Shown here: positions 32,701 through 38,010 of the stretch, piece by piece
How positions within the stretch are numbered: position 1 is the first letter of the stretch
Layout of the letters: every line of letters begins with the position of its first letter
The notes under the pieces: model-generated
What the model was told of the DNA's origin: nothing
The model's input: the letters and a program-made list of their open reading frames with translations, nothing else
Databases searched by the model: none
Origin: a virus
DNA: 38,010 bases
Direction: 5' to 3' (one strand)
Virus record (IMG/VR): IMGVR_UViG_3300036801_000312
Span: 1 to 38,010 of that record
Program-made: the position numbers and the translations under genes

Positions 32701-33799
32701 GCTCCACGCCCCCCGGTCCCGCCGTGAAGCCCCGTGGAGCCGGCGGCAGGGCGAGCGGCGGCAGGGGCGGTCCCTGCTGCGGCATCGGTCCCGGCCTCGG
32801 CAGGGGAGGTTCGGTCGGCGCGGGAGGGAGCAGACCCCGGATCGTGGCGTCGTGGGGCAGCGTCGGCTCCGCATCCGTGAGCGTGCCCGAAATCGGCAGC
32901 CCCCGCGTGCGCTCCAGATACCGCGCCTGCTGCACCCCCGGCGAACGCGCGTACAACTCCCCGGCAGCGCCCGCGCCCGCGAAAGCCAGCGGAACCGTCG
33001 CCTCGCCCGCGTAAGCCCCCGGATCGCGCCTCAACAGGTCCAGGTTCGACAGATGCTGCCCCGCGCCCACCGCGCCCTGCGCCAGAAACAGTTTCCCCAG
33101 CAGCCCCTCCACTCCCAGCGCCGGGCCGACGAACGGCGCGGCGGCGATGGTCGCCAGGGTCTCCTTCGACAGCCCCTCGCTAACCCCGCGCGCCAGACCG
33201 CCGGTGTATCCCGTCCCCTCCTGAAGCGACTGCGCGTACTGCTGCGGCGTGAACCCCAGCGCCGGCCCCGCCACCGCGCCCACCACATCCGCATAGGCCG
33301 GGTACTTCTGCTGCAGCGCCGCCAGATGCGCCTGCTGCGCGCGCCGCATCCAGTCCGGCTTCGGTCCTAACGCAACCTCCTCCTGCTGCCGGCGCAGGCG
33401 CTCTCGCACCGGGTCTGCACTCCCCGGCCCGACGCCCAGCTGCCGCTGCAGATACGGTATCTGCGCCTGCTCCGCGTCCTCCTGCGTCGCCTGAACCGCC
33501 TGCTGTCCCGTCACCGCTGTATGGATGCCCTGCGTGCGGGCCGCCATCGGGCTGATGCCGAGCGCCTGGGCCGCCCGCGCCGTCTGCACGTCCGACTGGA
33601 ACGGACCCTGCAGGGGTGCGCCCGTCAGCGCCGGATGCTCTCCCGCCGCCCGCAAGGCCCTGCGCTTCGCCTGCAGGACCGGCGAGGTCGTCAGGAGCTG
33701 CTTGCGGTTCTGAGCGGCCCACTGCCGCACATCGTCGTCGGTCGCCCCCTCCGGCGCGTTGATGGTCAGGTCGAGGTCGCTGAGATAGACGTCCGGCAT
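26777..33799 (-). CDS. Giant polyvalent-type protein with DdrB-like ParB domain, 2340 aa
   Basis: Probably packaged in the virion and delivered to the host. It opens MPDVYLSDLDLTINAPEGAT, the short N-terminal motif common in phage internal/injected proteins. Residues ~230-700 are Pro/Ala-rich and disordered. At about 715-850 there is a DdrB-like ParB-superfamily domain (FRWAVVPADELVTSHN, VMVESGNGRALAVRHAYDNA, YRRYLVEHAADFGL, NPTLVRVR). A second long Ala/Gly/Glu stretch spans ~1113-1223. The rest is mostly helical (KRFGHFYYGDT-like region, LDAQIEELSKAGRAHAAG). The C-terminal ~400 residues contain a Gly/Leu region (AYVAGLVGSLVLHSALFKLG) and end in basic ERAHERAQKKR. This layout matches the large polyvalent proteins described for phages and conjugative elements, which carry several conflict-related domains. 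Confidence 0.85.
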   Translation of the reverse strand: MPDVYLSDLDLTINAPEGATDDDVRQWAAQNRKQLLTTSPVLQAKRRALRAAGEHPALTGAPLQGPFQSDVQTARAAQALGISPMAARTQGIHTAVTGQQAVQATQEDAEQAQIPYLQRQLGVGPGSADPVRERLRRQQEEVALGPKPDWMRRAQQAHLAALQQKYPAYADVVGAVAGPALGFTPQQYAQSLQEGTGYTGGLARGVSEGLSKETLATIAAAPFVGPALGVEGLLGKLFLAQGAVGAGQHLSNLDLLRRDPGAYAGEATVPLAFAGAGAAGELYARSPGVQQARYLERTRGLPISGTLTDAEPTLPHDATIRGLLPPAPTEPPLPRPGPMPQQGPPLPPLALPPAPRGFTAGPGGVEPGLSRPPTVYGQETIPVPGDVRPGFRTPEQEALLQRQLFEPLFEPPLPDLTGAPGRRPPPMGRPAGFIPRSSMLAPQTPFLRQPMGFPETGGAPGEPPGVPSVFEELNARGEGYRQEQARQAKEAADQAERERAAEVMQRLQEQAVGRTVALRQQGVDLGKPTLPQRGITPPGGGEPGGGVAPVETAPTSPSAPPVSFETPAPPPSAPEDVVAGSTRHAQVQNAHDTLDLLRGAFESGQKPGSNLMRRNYEAAREATGQVGVVMPPLPKTGLGAFAHNAMETAQQELNNRFRITEPPSAEPPAQVTPEPPTPVPPTPVPPAPVAPRPELPPREFAPGLIGKEETTFTPANTPVRFRWAVVPADELVTSHNVGGGVNPDYDPALQPRDRSRVASFAQVSQIATQLQPERLAGSATTAEGAPVTGPDVMVESGNGRALAVRHAYDNALPGAEEYRRYLVEHAADFGLDRNAVEAMKNPTLVRVRQGELAPAERAGLAEEMGRPTVSRMSAPETARGDARRLTDSGLLDMYDAEKGIHSQANLPFVRGYMDSVPEAERGDMQMDDGSLSTQGAQRIRRGILGAAYGDADLLQKLIENPDNNIKNVGNALEAAAPEMAKLRRGVEQGNLYPLDITPEVAEAAKRLSYLRDRGVPVEKHLEQLSVFDDTFGPEAQELLRLFETYKSKSKSITQLLSNYADTVTSLGDPNQTELFSGKAIPTKGEVLKAARTYLERNEAKNENATGGLDFAGDAAGAGANPPGGGEGAGAPPGGVPPGAGARGTAAAAADTTAGAAAEAGASTEASAGSAAARAAGRSAESGAPPVSGSVPAAAAVETAGTEAGAAAGAAARTTEGTPEAQNLSTPTSYGTFKRGDTTIEVTSENAGQWRKEYDNIVRGLGVKAATIGDRFATEAARRSNASAIRGTMRMADELAGVLNRAGYKNLPTFNREALNRLVSEHLGQEGTAPSEGTPEGKVAGPLSFEDAFAAERARLYGEFMKERNPGAGASEIARLVAEADHTLKGALPARLMKEIAPGKPLSEGALSGLETLLGPEGMKSLSEQFPERFPPGYRPRNIVEFGSGVTPKQALESARAIAEQLKAARARFGATKELRDQLLGRFGHFYYGDTSQTRREFPVSEAAILRHDTNQKEVDLLAHLVIPKVTEGLSAREKAAFQTAHIGDAMIAERARLTGEIAKGEKRALDLKEQARVLRNARGRAETKTRRDIAAGVGVRKANAPLRELDAQIEELSKAGRAHAAGMRAMQRDKENIALERKGPDGNYRDPLSYQFEGKKRILTENAIRDFMERPNVVEANRLHKELVEPELEKSYRAAGGKTLGLRGTHGDLWLPKVAAEATPDIEGGEEALPVSTPGTVPGRPEIARAAGSEQFTGQAGDYLKDYDEAVTGRLRKNYSRATRRAMYQQMLDDGALHPTTVQQPKLDEAGNPVTDGNGDPVTETVPNNAFVRKVAVKDEMGHARPQWQVKNKRGEWEEARVFPLQGRAKFQYGKGVIDPTLPTTVATPNRVWNHLRPLLSDNAPDALDRWASNHVGKMINLFVGGIADSILHGSAQGSRAARAMSLDQQTGLRSDVANAAMIGRSVAQEFLALSRPLAGAKGPVGAAARGALGALGKRFPGARVFTPAERLEALRFGSRVGALPPEFPVSSPGLLKTGSRFLHGENGLIANAITAIYDHYKSNGALETQAGRMMTRDALRMLNTHGRTQGSTLGKALRGVGLGTFWQTGVKNRAVSYQLGPRAYVAGLVGSLVLHSALFKLGDDKHRWPWEVAGARPDDVPLPIHDSDGTQVRVSTGFLDRPEAYAEAWIRELMQAKSSKQGALQAGVNLGGEVANQALLQPGFSGPGASFGEQLFGLFPNVRAGERILPPSITTETPTARLNYSNPQRLLSLLESANPLARAFGESVTGEGYNLPKSPWLRGANLAGSIFGLPQMRPAAPEQKVLSAVQRRERAHERAQKKR

Positions 33800-33800
33800 A

Positions 33801-35798
33801 CTACCCGCCTCCCGTCAGACCGCTGTTCACGCTGCGCGTTCCCTGACCCGGCTTGCCCGCCTTCACGCCCCAGCCCGGCGCATGGCCGCGCCCGTTCACA
33901 TTCCCGCCCGGCGTCTGCGGCGTGTTACGCCCCTTCCGGTAGTTCTCACGCGCCGTCGAAAGAGCCGCCCGCGCCGCCTCCGCATCCCGCTTCGCGTTCA
34001 AAAACGCGGAGTTGCCGTAGATGAAATTGTTCATCTTCGTCCGGTCATTCGGGTCGCCCCCACTCGACAGATAACTCGCCGTCAGCTGCCGCACCAGCGT
34101 ATCCTGCGCGGCCGCCTTGCGGTTGTACGCGGCATAGGTCGTTATCACATCCGGGTCGTGCGCCTCCGCCTGCGAGAGCGACCTCTCCAGCTTCGACGCC
34201 GTCAACTGCCGCTGCAGTCCGCCCGCCGCGCCCAGTCCCGCGGGAACGCTCACGTCCGGACCCATCACCTCCTGAATCTCGTCCTTGCTGAGCCCCATGT
34301 TCGCCAGCTGGATCGGAAGATGAATCTTCTGATACGGCGTCAGAGGCTTCGTCCTGCCGTCCGCGCCGGTCCGCATCGCCGCGATCTGCTGCTGAATCTG
34401 CCCCCGCCACTGCGCCCGCCGGTCCAGACCTTCCTGCCCGGCCGCGAAGCGCCGGTCAATCGCGCCCTGCGTCGTATCGACAATTCCCTCCCGGCTCGCC
34501 CGGTTTGCATCGCCCTGCGCCGCCGCCGCATTGAGACGGGCCGACTGGAGCAGGTAGCGGTTGTAGGGCGAATACTGCTGCTCCCACTGACGCTCCGCCT
34601 CCTTGAACGTGTCGCCCTTCAGCGCCATAAGACCCTCAATGTCCGCCTGCGTACTCCGCGCCAGGAGCCGGTTCTGCTCCGTCTGGTCGAGCCCCGGATA
34701 GGCCCCGAGAAGCGAACCCGCCCTCGTCTGCTGGCCCGCGATGTCGGCCCGCTGCCGAAGGTCCGCCTCCTGCGCCCCCGCCCCGGCCCGCGCCGCCTCC
34801 TGCGCGCCCTGAAAGTTAAACAGGCCCGCCTGGTTCTGCTGGTTCACCTGCCGCAAGGCGTCGTCGTAAGTGATGTCGGCCTGACCCTGCAGCATCTGCT
34901 GGCGCTGCAAATCCTCGAAGTGCTGCTGCTGGCGCTGCCTGAGCGCCGCCTCCAGGGGCACCGCGTTAATCGCCCCCGCGTGAACCGGCGAGATAAACCC
35001 GCCGATACCCGCCAGTATCTGCGAGAGCGGGTCCACGCGCACCTGTGGCATGTCGGGGAGCGGCACGATCGGATGCGACGGGAGCGCCTCGGGCGTGTAG
35101 GGCGTGTAGTTGTAGCGCGGGTCCTGCGGGTTGTAGGCCGGGAGCTTCGCGAGGTACTCCTTCAGCCCGGCCTGCGTCGCCGCACCTTCGGCCTCCTGCG
35201 GCGCATACGGGTGCGTCGCCCTGATCTCGTCCCGTCGCGCCAGCGAGAGCGCGTCCTGGTCGGCCGTGTAGTCCGGAGGCGTCGGCGGGGGCGGAGGCGG
35301 CGGCAGTTCCCCGATCCCCATCGCGGTCGGCTTCACGGCCGCTCTTGTCGGCTGCACCTTCGGCCCCCACGGGCTCGTCAGCCCCTGCGGAAGCAGGAGC
35401 GCGCTCCCCGGCATGTTCCACGACGTTTGACCGCCCTGGCCCGCGCTTGAGAGAATGCGGTTCACATAGTCCGTCACCCCCGGTATCTTCGACCCTTGCG
35501 CGTAGGGCTTGCCCGAGTTGTAGTAGGAGAGCCAGTCGCGCGGGTCGTTACCGAACTTCGAGCGCCCCTGCGCCAGATACTTCGCCGCGCCCATGATGTT
35601 CTGGCGCGGGTCGTACCGGTTCGTCACCCCGAGTTCCTGCGCCGTGCGGGGCATCAGTTGGCCGAGGCCGACCGCGCCTGTTCGCGACACGTCGTTGGGG
35701 TTGCCGCCACTCTCCCACCGGATGACACTGTGCAGGAAGCCCCGCGGCAGATTGTACTGCTGCTCCGCCTCGTCTATGATCGGCGTGTAGTCAGGCAT
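33801..35798 (-). CDS. Internal virion protein with lytic transglycosylase domain, 665 aa
   Basis: Residues ~5-110 form an SLT/lysozyme-like transglycosylase: FLHSVIRWESGGNPNDVSRT with catalytic E29, GAVGLGQLMPRTAQELGV and LAQGRSKFGNDPRDWLSYYN followed by SGKPY. The remainder is Gln/Ala-rich and helical (RQRQQQHFEDLQRQQMLQGQ), ending in a Gly-rich tail. In podoviruses (T7 gp16) an ejected internal protein carries such a domain to drill the cell wall during entry. It stands between the gp14-like protein and the giant protein, so all three probably form the ejection apparatus. Confidence 0.85.
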   Translation of the reverse strand: MPDYTPIIDEAEQQYNLPRGFLHSVIRWESGGNPNDVSRTGAVGLGQLMPRTAQELGVTNRYDPRQNIMGAAKYLAQGRSKFGNDPRDWLSYYNSGKPYAQGSKIPGVTDYVNRILSSAGQGGQTSWNMPGSALLLPQGLTSPWGPKVQPTRAAVKPTAMGIGELPPPPPPPTPPDYTADQDALSLARRDEIRATHPYAPQEAEGAATQAGLKEYLAKLPAYNPQDPRYNYTPYTPEALPSHPIVPLPDMPQVRVDPLSQILAGIGGFISPVHAGAINAVPLEAALRQRQQQHFEDLQRQQMLQGQADITYDDALRQVNQQNQAGLFNFQGAQEAARAGAGAQEADLRQRADIAGQQTRAGSLLGAYPGLDQTEQNRLLARSTQADIEGLMALKGDTFKEAERQWEQQYSPYNRYLLQSARLNAAAAQGDANRASREGIVDTTQGAIDRRFAAGQEGLDRRAQWRGQIQQQIAAMRTGADGRTKPLTPYQKIHLPIQLANMGLSKDEIQEVMGPDVSVPAGLGAAGGLQRQLTASKLERSLSQAEAHDPDVITTYAAYNRKAAAQDTLVRQLTASYLSSGGDPNDRTKMNNFIYGNSAFLNAKRDAEAARAALSTARENYRKGRNTPQTPGGNVNGRGHAPGWGVKAGKPGQGTRSVNSGLTGGG

Positions 35799-35801
35799 CG
35801 G

Positions 35802-36689
35802 TTAGCCCCTTCCGTAGTTCGGGGTCGCGTAGGAGGACCCGCCGCCAAACCACTGCGCGCGCTGCCTCTCTGCCTCCAGCTCCGCCGGAGACCTTCCCGT
35901 AAAGGTTCCCGTCCCGAGTGGCAGCTGGTAGGGCCGCTGGAACCCCAGCGCGCCTCCCCCCTCCGATTGTTGTATCACCGGCAGGTAGGGACTGGTAATG
36001 TGCTGCAGGGTAGGCGAGGCCGGCTGAAACGTCTGCATAGCGGCCTGCGCCGTGCTGCCCGTCCCGTAACTTCCCAGGTTTCCGACCCCGTAACGCAGCG
36101 CGTTCCCCGGCAGGTTCTGCGCCTGGTTCACCGTCCCTTGCTGCACCGGCAGCGTCGCCCGGTACGCGTTGGCGCCGGATCGCGCCAGGTTCGCCTGCGA
36201 GAGCGCCCCGAGGAAACTCTGCAGCCCCCCCGTCGCCGTGCTGATGTCGTTGTAGGACTGACCCACGTTCTGCCCGGCCACCCCCAGCTGCATGTTCGCC
36301 AGGTTCTGCTGCTGCTGGGCGTGCATCTGCGCCGCCGCCTGGTAGTTGCGGCTCGCCAGGTCCGTCAGGTTCGAGCCGATCTCACGCTGGCCGAGCGCCA
36401 GCGCCCCTCCCACCGCCGACGGATTGTAGACGCCCCCGGCCGCCAGGTTCGCCCCCATCGACGATCCCAACGCCCGCAGGGCATCCGCCCCCTGACCGGA
36501 CGCCGCCATCAGCCCCTGCCCCCCCGAGGAGAGCGCCTGCTGGTACGCCGTGTCCGACGCCCTGCCGTAGTTCGCCAGAGCCGCCTGCTGCGCGGCCTGC
36601 GCCTGCCGACGCTCGTTCTCCGCCGTCAGCGCCCCGTACAGGCTGCCCACGCCTCCGACCACGCCACCCAATATGTCCAGAAAGCTCAT
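35802..36689 (-). CDS. Putative internal virion/ejection protein (T7 gp14-like in character), 295 aa
   Basis: Opens MSFLDILGGVVGGVGSLYGA, a short Gly-rich hydrophobic segment, followed by long Ala/Gln/Gly helices (ENERRQAQAAQQAALANYGR, QAAAQMHAQQQQNLANMQLG). The C-terminus is Pro/Gly-rich (RPYQLPLGTGTFTGRSPAEL). This composition and the position before a transglycosylase-containing protein recall podovirus ejection proteins that insert into the host envelope. Sequence homology to a named family was not recognised. GCGAGGTGCAGC precedes the ATG. Confidence 0.7.
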   Translation of the reverse strand: MSFLDILGGVVGGVGSLYGALTAENERRQAQAAQQAALANYGRASDTAYQQALSSGGQGLMAASGQGADALRALGSSMGANLAAGGVYNPSAVGGALALGQREIGSNLTDLASRNYQAAAQMHAQQQQNLANMQLGVAGQNVGQSYNDISTATGGLQSFLGALSQANLARSGANAYRATLPVQQGTVNQAQNLPGNALRYGVGNLGSYGTGSTAQAAMQTFQPASPTLQHITSPYLPVIQQSEGGGALGFQRPYQLPLGTGTFTGRSPAELEAERQRAQWFGGGSSYATPNYGRG

Positions 36690-36701
36690 GCTGCACCTCG
36701 C

Positions 36702-36896
36702 TTATCCACACTGCCTGCCCCGTGAAACTACCGGCGCCCCTGTGCCTTTGCACCCTGCCCACCTGTCTACCCAGCACAACAAGTGGACGGGCTGCGGGTC
36801 GGGATAACGGCGAGACTTTTCCCCCGACCATCGCCTGAACGCGGGGCAACGCGCTCGCCACTCCGTGCAGTCCTTGCCCTGGACGCCGCAGCCCAT
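36702..36896 (-). CDS. Cys-rich small protein, first late-operon gene, 64 aa, predicted leaderless
   Basis: MGCGVQGKDCTEWRARCPAF then RRWSGEKSRRYPDPQPVHLL and CWVDRWAGCKGTGAPVV. Six cysteines (C3, C10, C17, C41, C49 and one near the end) and a basic charge suggest a small zinc-binding protein. The ATG lies nine bases past the -10 box of the late promoter, so the transcript would start two bases before it. The TAA is 12 bases before the ejection-protein start, a normal operon spacing. A regulator or transcript-processivity factor is conceivable; no family recognised. Confidence 0.6.
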   Translation of the reverse strand: MGCGVQGKDCTEWRARCPAFRRWSGEKSRRYPDPQPVHLLCWVDRWAGCKGTGAPVVSRGRQCG

Positions 36897-36904
36897 TCCA
36901 CACC

Positions 36905-36933
36905 AGTATATTCTTTCGTTTAATTCCTGTCAA
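36905..36933 (-). promoter_or_regulatory. Late-operon sigma-70 promoter
   Basis: On the minus strand: TTGACA (perfect -35, plus-strand 36928-36933), 17-base spacer, TATACT (-10, 36905-36910). The predicted start is near 36898, immediately before the ATG at 36896. It is the best visible promoter for the late genes. Confidence 0.85.
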
Positions 36934-36961
36934 TCCTGCCCCGCCTTCCTCCCCCCTTTCT

Positions 36962-36987
36962 CTTTTTTTCTTCGCATAGAGCGAGCG
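36962..36987. repeat. Direct repeat, copy B (after the Mom-like gene)
   Basis: 26 bases beginning CTTTTTTTCTTCGCATAGAG on the plus strand. It abuts the stop codon of the Mom-like gene and matches 37507-37532 at 24 of 26 positions. Confidence 0.85.
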
Positions 36988-37500
36988 TCACGACTTCGGC
37001 GGCCACTGCCAGATGCGCTTGCTGCGCCCCCGTCTCCCACTGCGGGCATCCGACCCGCTCCGACTGGCCCCCACACACTGCCATCCGTCAAACCGATACG
37101 TGTTGCCACTGTGCAAGTTGGCATCCTGATACGAGATGGCGTACTCGAAGGGCATCTCCGGAAAGACAAACTCCCGCCACAATCGCAGCGCCACACGACA
37201 CAGACCCGGACGGCAAGCGCAGAGCCGGGACAACTCGCACGCGCTCTCCCGCGTCAGATACTCCATCCCTGGACCCAACTGAGGCGTTATCAGACGGCTC
37301 GCCACCGTCACCGCCATCGGTTCGTCCCCATGCCGCAACACGTGACACCACTCCGCCTGCCCGAAGCACGGCCGGTTCAGCGCGCCCATCCGGTGCCCCC
37401 ACTGCACCAGCAACTCGTTCGCCTCCGGCAGACAGATGCTCTCGAAGGTTACCAGCGGAAACAGTCCCACCCCTCCCTCCTCTCTCACTCCCCACCTCAT
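36988..37500 (-). CDS. Mom-like GNAT-fold DNA-modification candidate, 170 aa
   Basis: The ATG at 37500 has AAGGA six bases upstream. The sequence order resembles Mom-type phage acyltransferases: GHRMGALNRPCFGQAEWCHV (36-55), EPMAVTVASRLITP, EYLTRESACELSRLCACRPG, a helix (CRVALRLWREF), then YAISYQDANLHSGNTYRFDG and W-QCVGASRSG, and a basic end (ARSGRRGRSKRIWQWPP). The core SY.D...H.G..Y...GW..vG..R with a terminal K..W is the part I rely on. Mom of phage Mu converts adenine in DNA to a carbamoylmethyl-modified form that resists restriction. Whether this protein does the same is inferred. It is bracketed by 26-bp direct repeats and precedes the late promoter, like a separable moron. Confidence 0.72.
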   Translation of the reverse strand: MRWGVREEGGVGLFPLVTFESICLPEANELLVQWGHRMGALNRPCFGQAEWCHVLRHGDEPMAVTVASRLITPQLGPGMEYLTRESACELSRLCACRPGLCRVALRLWREFVFPEMPFEYAISYQDANLHSGNTYRFDGWQCVGASRSGSDARSGRRGRSKRIWQWPPKS

Positions 37501-37506
37501 TATGTC

Positions 37507-37532
37507 CTTTTTTTCTTGGCATAGAGCGAACG
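37507..37532. repeat. Direct repeat, copy A (before the Mom-like gene)
   Basis: 26 bases, CTTTTTTTCTTGGCATAGAG onward. It contains the polypurine stretch that provides the Mom-like ribosome site on the minus strand; copy B stands at 36962-36987. Confidence 0.85.
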
Positions 37533-37676
37533 GTTGTAGCAAACTTTTCCGGCAACCGGGCTACCCCCCCCCGGCCCCCCGGCAGCCAGGCCCGGCCAGC
37601 GTGCGAGGCCGGCAAGAATACCAGGCTCGGCCAGGGCGGCAGGCCGACGGCTCGACAGGCTGACGGCCCCCTCCCC

Positions 37677-37708
37677 GAACTCTTGATAATGGGGATTATA
37701 GAGAGTTC
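37677..37708 (-). promoter_or_regulatory. Palindrome overlapping a possible leftward promoter
   Basis: A symmetric 32-base element: GAACTC...ATAAT-GGGG-ATTAT...GAGTTC. On the minus strand it contains TATAAT (plus-strand 37695-37700); the matching -35 (TTCTGA, 16-base spacer) is poor. An operator over a weak or activated promoter feeding the Mom-like gene would fit. Confidence 0.4.
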
Positions 37709-38010
37709 CCCCCTCGTCAGAAGGGCGGGAAGCATTATCAGGAGCGAGCGCGTGGGCGTCCGCCTTGCGCCAGCGCGGAGGAGCAAGAGAGACGCCGGAC
37801 GGTCTAAGCCGCTTGCTCTAGACCGTACGGACGTGGACGCCATAAGAGGACGGGCGTACGCGCGCGCCCGTGTGTGTGTGAGGGCAAACCACGCGGCTAG
37901 GGCAGACCTCGGGGAAAACTATTTTCCGGGGTGGGGAACTATCCGGTCATTCCATCTGTATTAGGCTATATCCGTATTCCAATACGGAATACAGCGACGA
38001 GAGGGGAATG
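37709..38010. other. Non-coding right end with several palindromes
   Basis: No convincing gene. Inverted repeats: ACGGTCTA/TAGACCGT (37799-37806 with 37819-37826), GGAAAA/TTTTCC (37913-37918 with 37922-37927), and two overlapping ones near the end, CCGTATT-CC-AATACGG (37972-37987) and GTATTCC-N5-GGAATAC (37974-37992). The region between 37543 and 37676 is a GC-rich stretch with C-runs and shows nothing I can name. If the genome is circular this joins the pentamer-repeat block at position 1. Confidence 0.6.

Noticed and set aside
36382-36933. 183-codon leftward frame starting near the late promoter
   Set aside because: It starts within the -35 box and overlaps the well-supported ejection-protein gene in another frame; the Cys-rich frame ending at 36702 fits the promoter and operon spacing better.
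1-38010. CRISPR array, tRNA, rRNA or complete insertion sequence
   Set aside because: I found no regularly spaced identical repeats with unique spacers, no tRNA-like T-arm with matching stems, and no transposase. The only mobile-looking element is the hairpin at 26655-26770.

Overview
The window reads as one complete, high-G+C temperate phage genome with short-tailed (podovirus-like) features. I see no host housekeeping gene at either end. The evidence for a temperate phage is a large serine integrase beside a divergent repressor/regulator switch, RecT-type recombination and a replication-initiator-like gene, and a long structural operon. No tape-measure or tail-tube gene is recognisable. A scaffold, portal, two adaptor-like proteins, a ~790-residue nozzle-sized protein and a putative ejection-protein cluster (one with a lytic transglycosylase) point to a short tail. 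The host cannot be named. It probably uses ordinary sigma-70 promoters, since three near-consensus ones are visible, and has strong Shine-Dalgarno use with frequent GTG and TTG starts.

Layout. Positions 1-483 hold a gene-free, pentamer-like quasi-repeat (CC every 4-6 bases). Positions 484-4989 (minus strand) are the early operon: a Cro-like HTH regulator, a small protein, RecT, an intrinsic terminator, a DUF488-like protein, two small membrane proteins, a structured leader, a replication initiator with an origin-like repeat/AT-rich island inside it, and two further proteins. Positions 4990-5248 are the regulatory switch with divergent promoters and palindromes. Positions 5249-7573 (plus strand) encode the XRE-type repressor and the serine integrase. 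Positions 7574-7806 are gene-free, carry two hairpins, and are the likely attP/terminator region. Positions 7807-36896 (minus strand) are the late operon, read from right to left: a Cys-rich small protein, three putative ejection proteins including a 2340-residue giant with a DdrB-like ParB domain, a MITE-like hairpin, small and large terminase, a radical SAM enzyme, an FmdB-like zinc ribbon, a terminator, portal, scaffold, capsid, two paralogous adaptors flanking a KTSC protein, tail and receptor-binding proteins, a CHAP endolysin, nozzle, fibre and holin. Positions 36988-37500 hold a Mom-like acyltransferase gene bracketed by 26-bp direct repeats. Positions 37501-38010 are non-coding and rich in palindromes.

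Reading. Early and late operons are both leftward. If the ends of the window are joined, the early operon runs straight on into the late region, and the integrase ends opposite the lysis end of the late operon, with attP between them. That is the order expected for a circular or circularly permuted temperate phage, not an integrated prophage. The most unusual content is the combination of a Mom-like DNA-modification candidate, a radical SAM enzyme inside the packaging module and a giant polyvalent-type protein, together with two promoters placed so close to start codons that leaderless transcripts are predicted.
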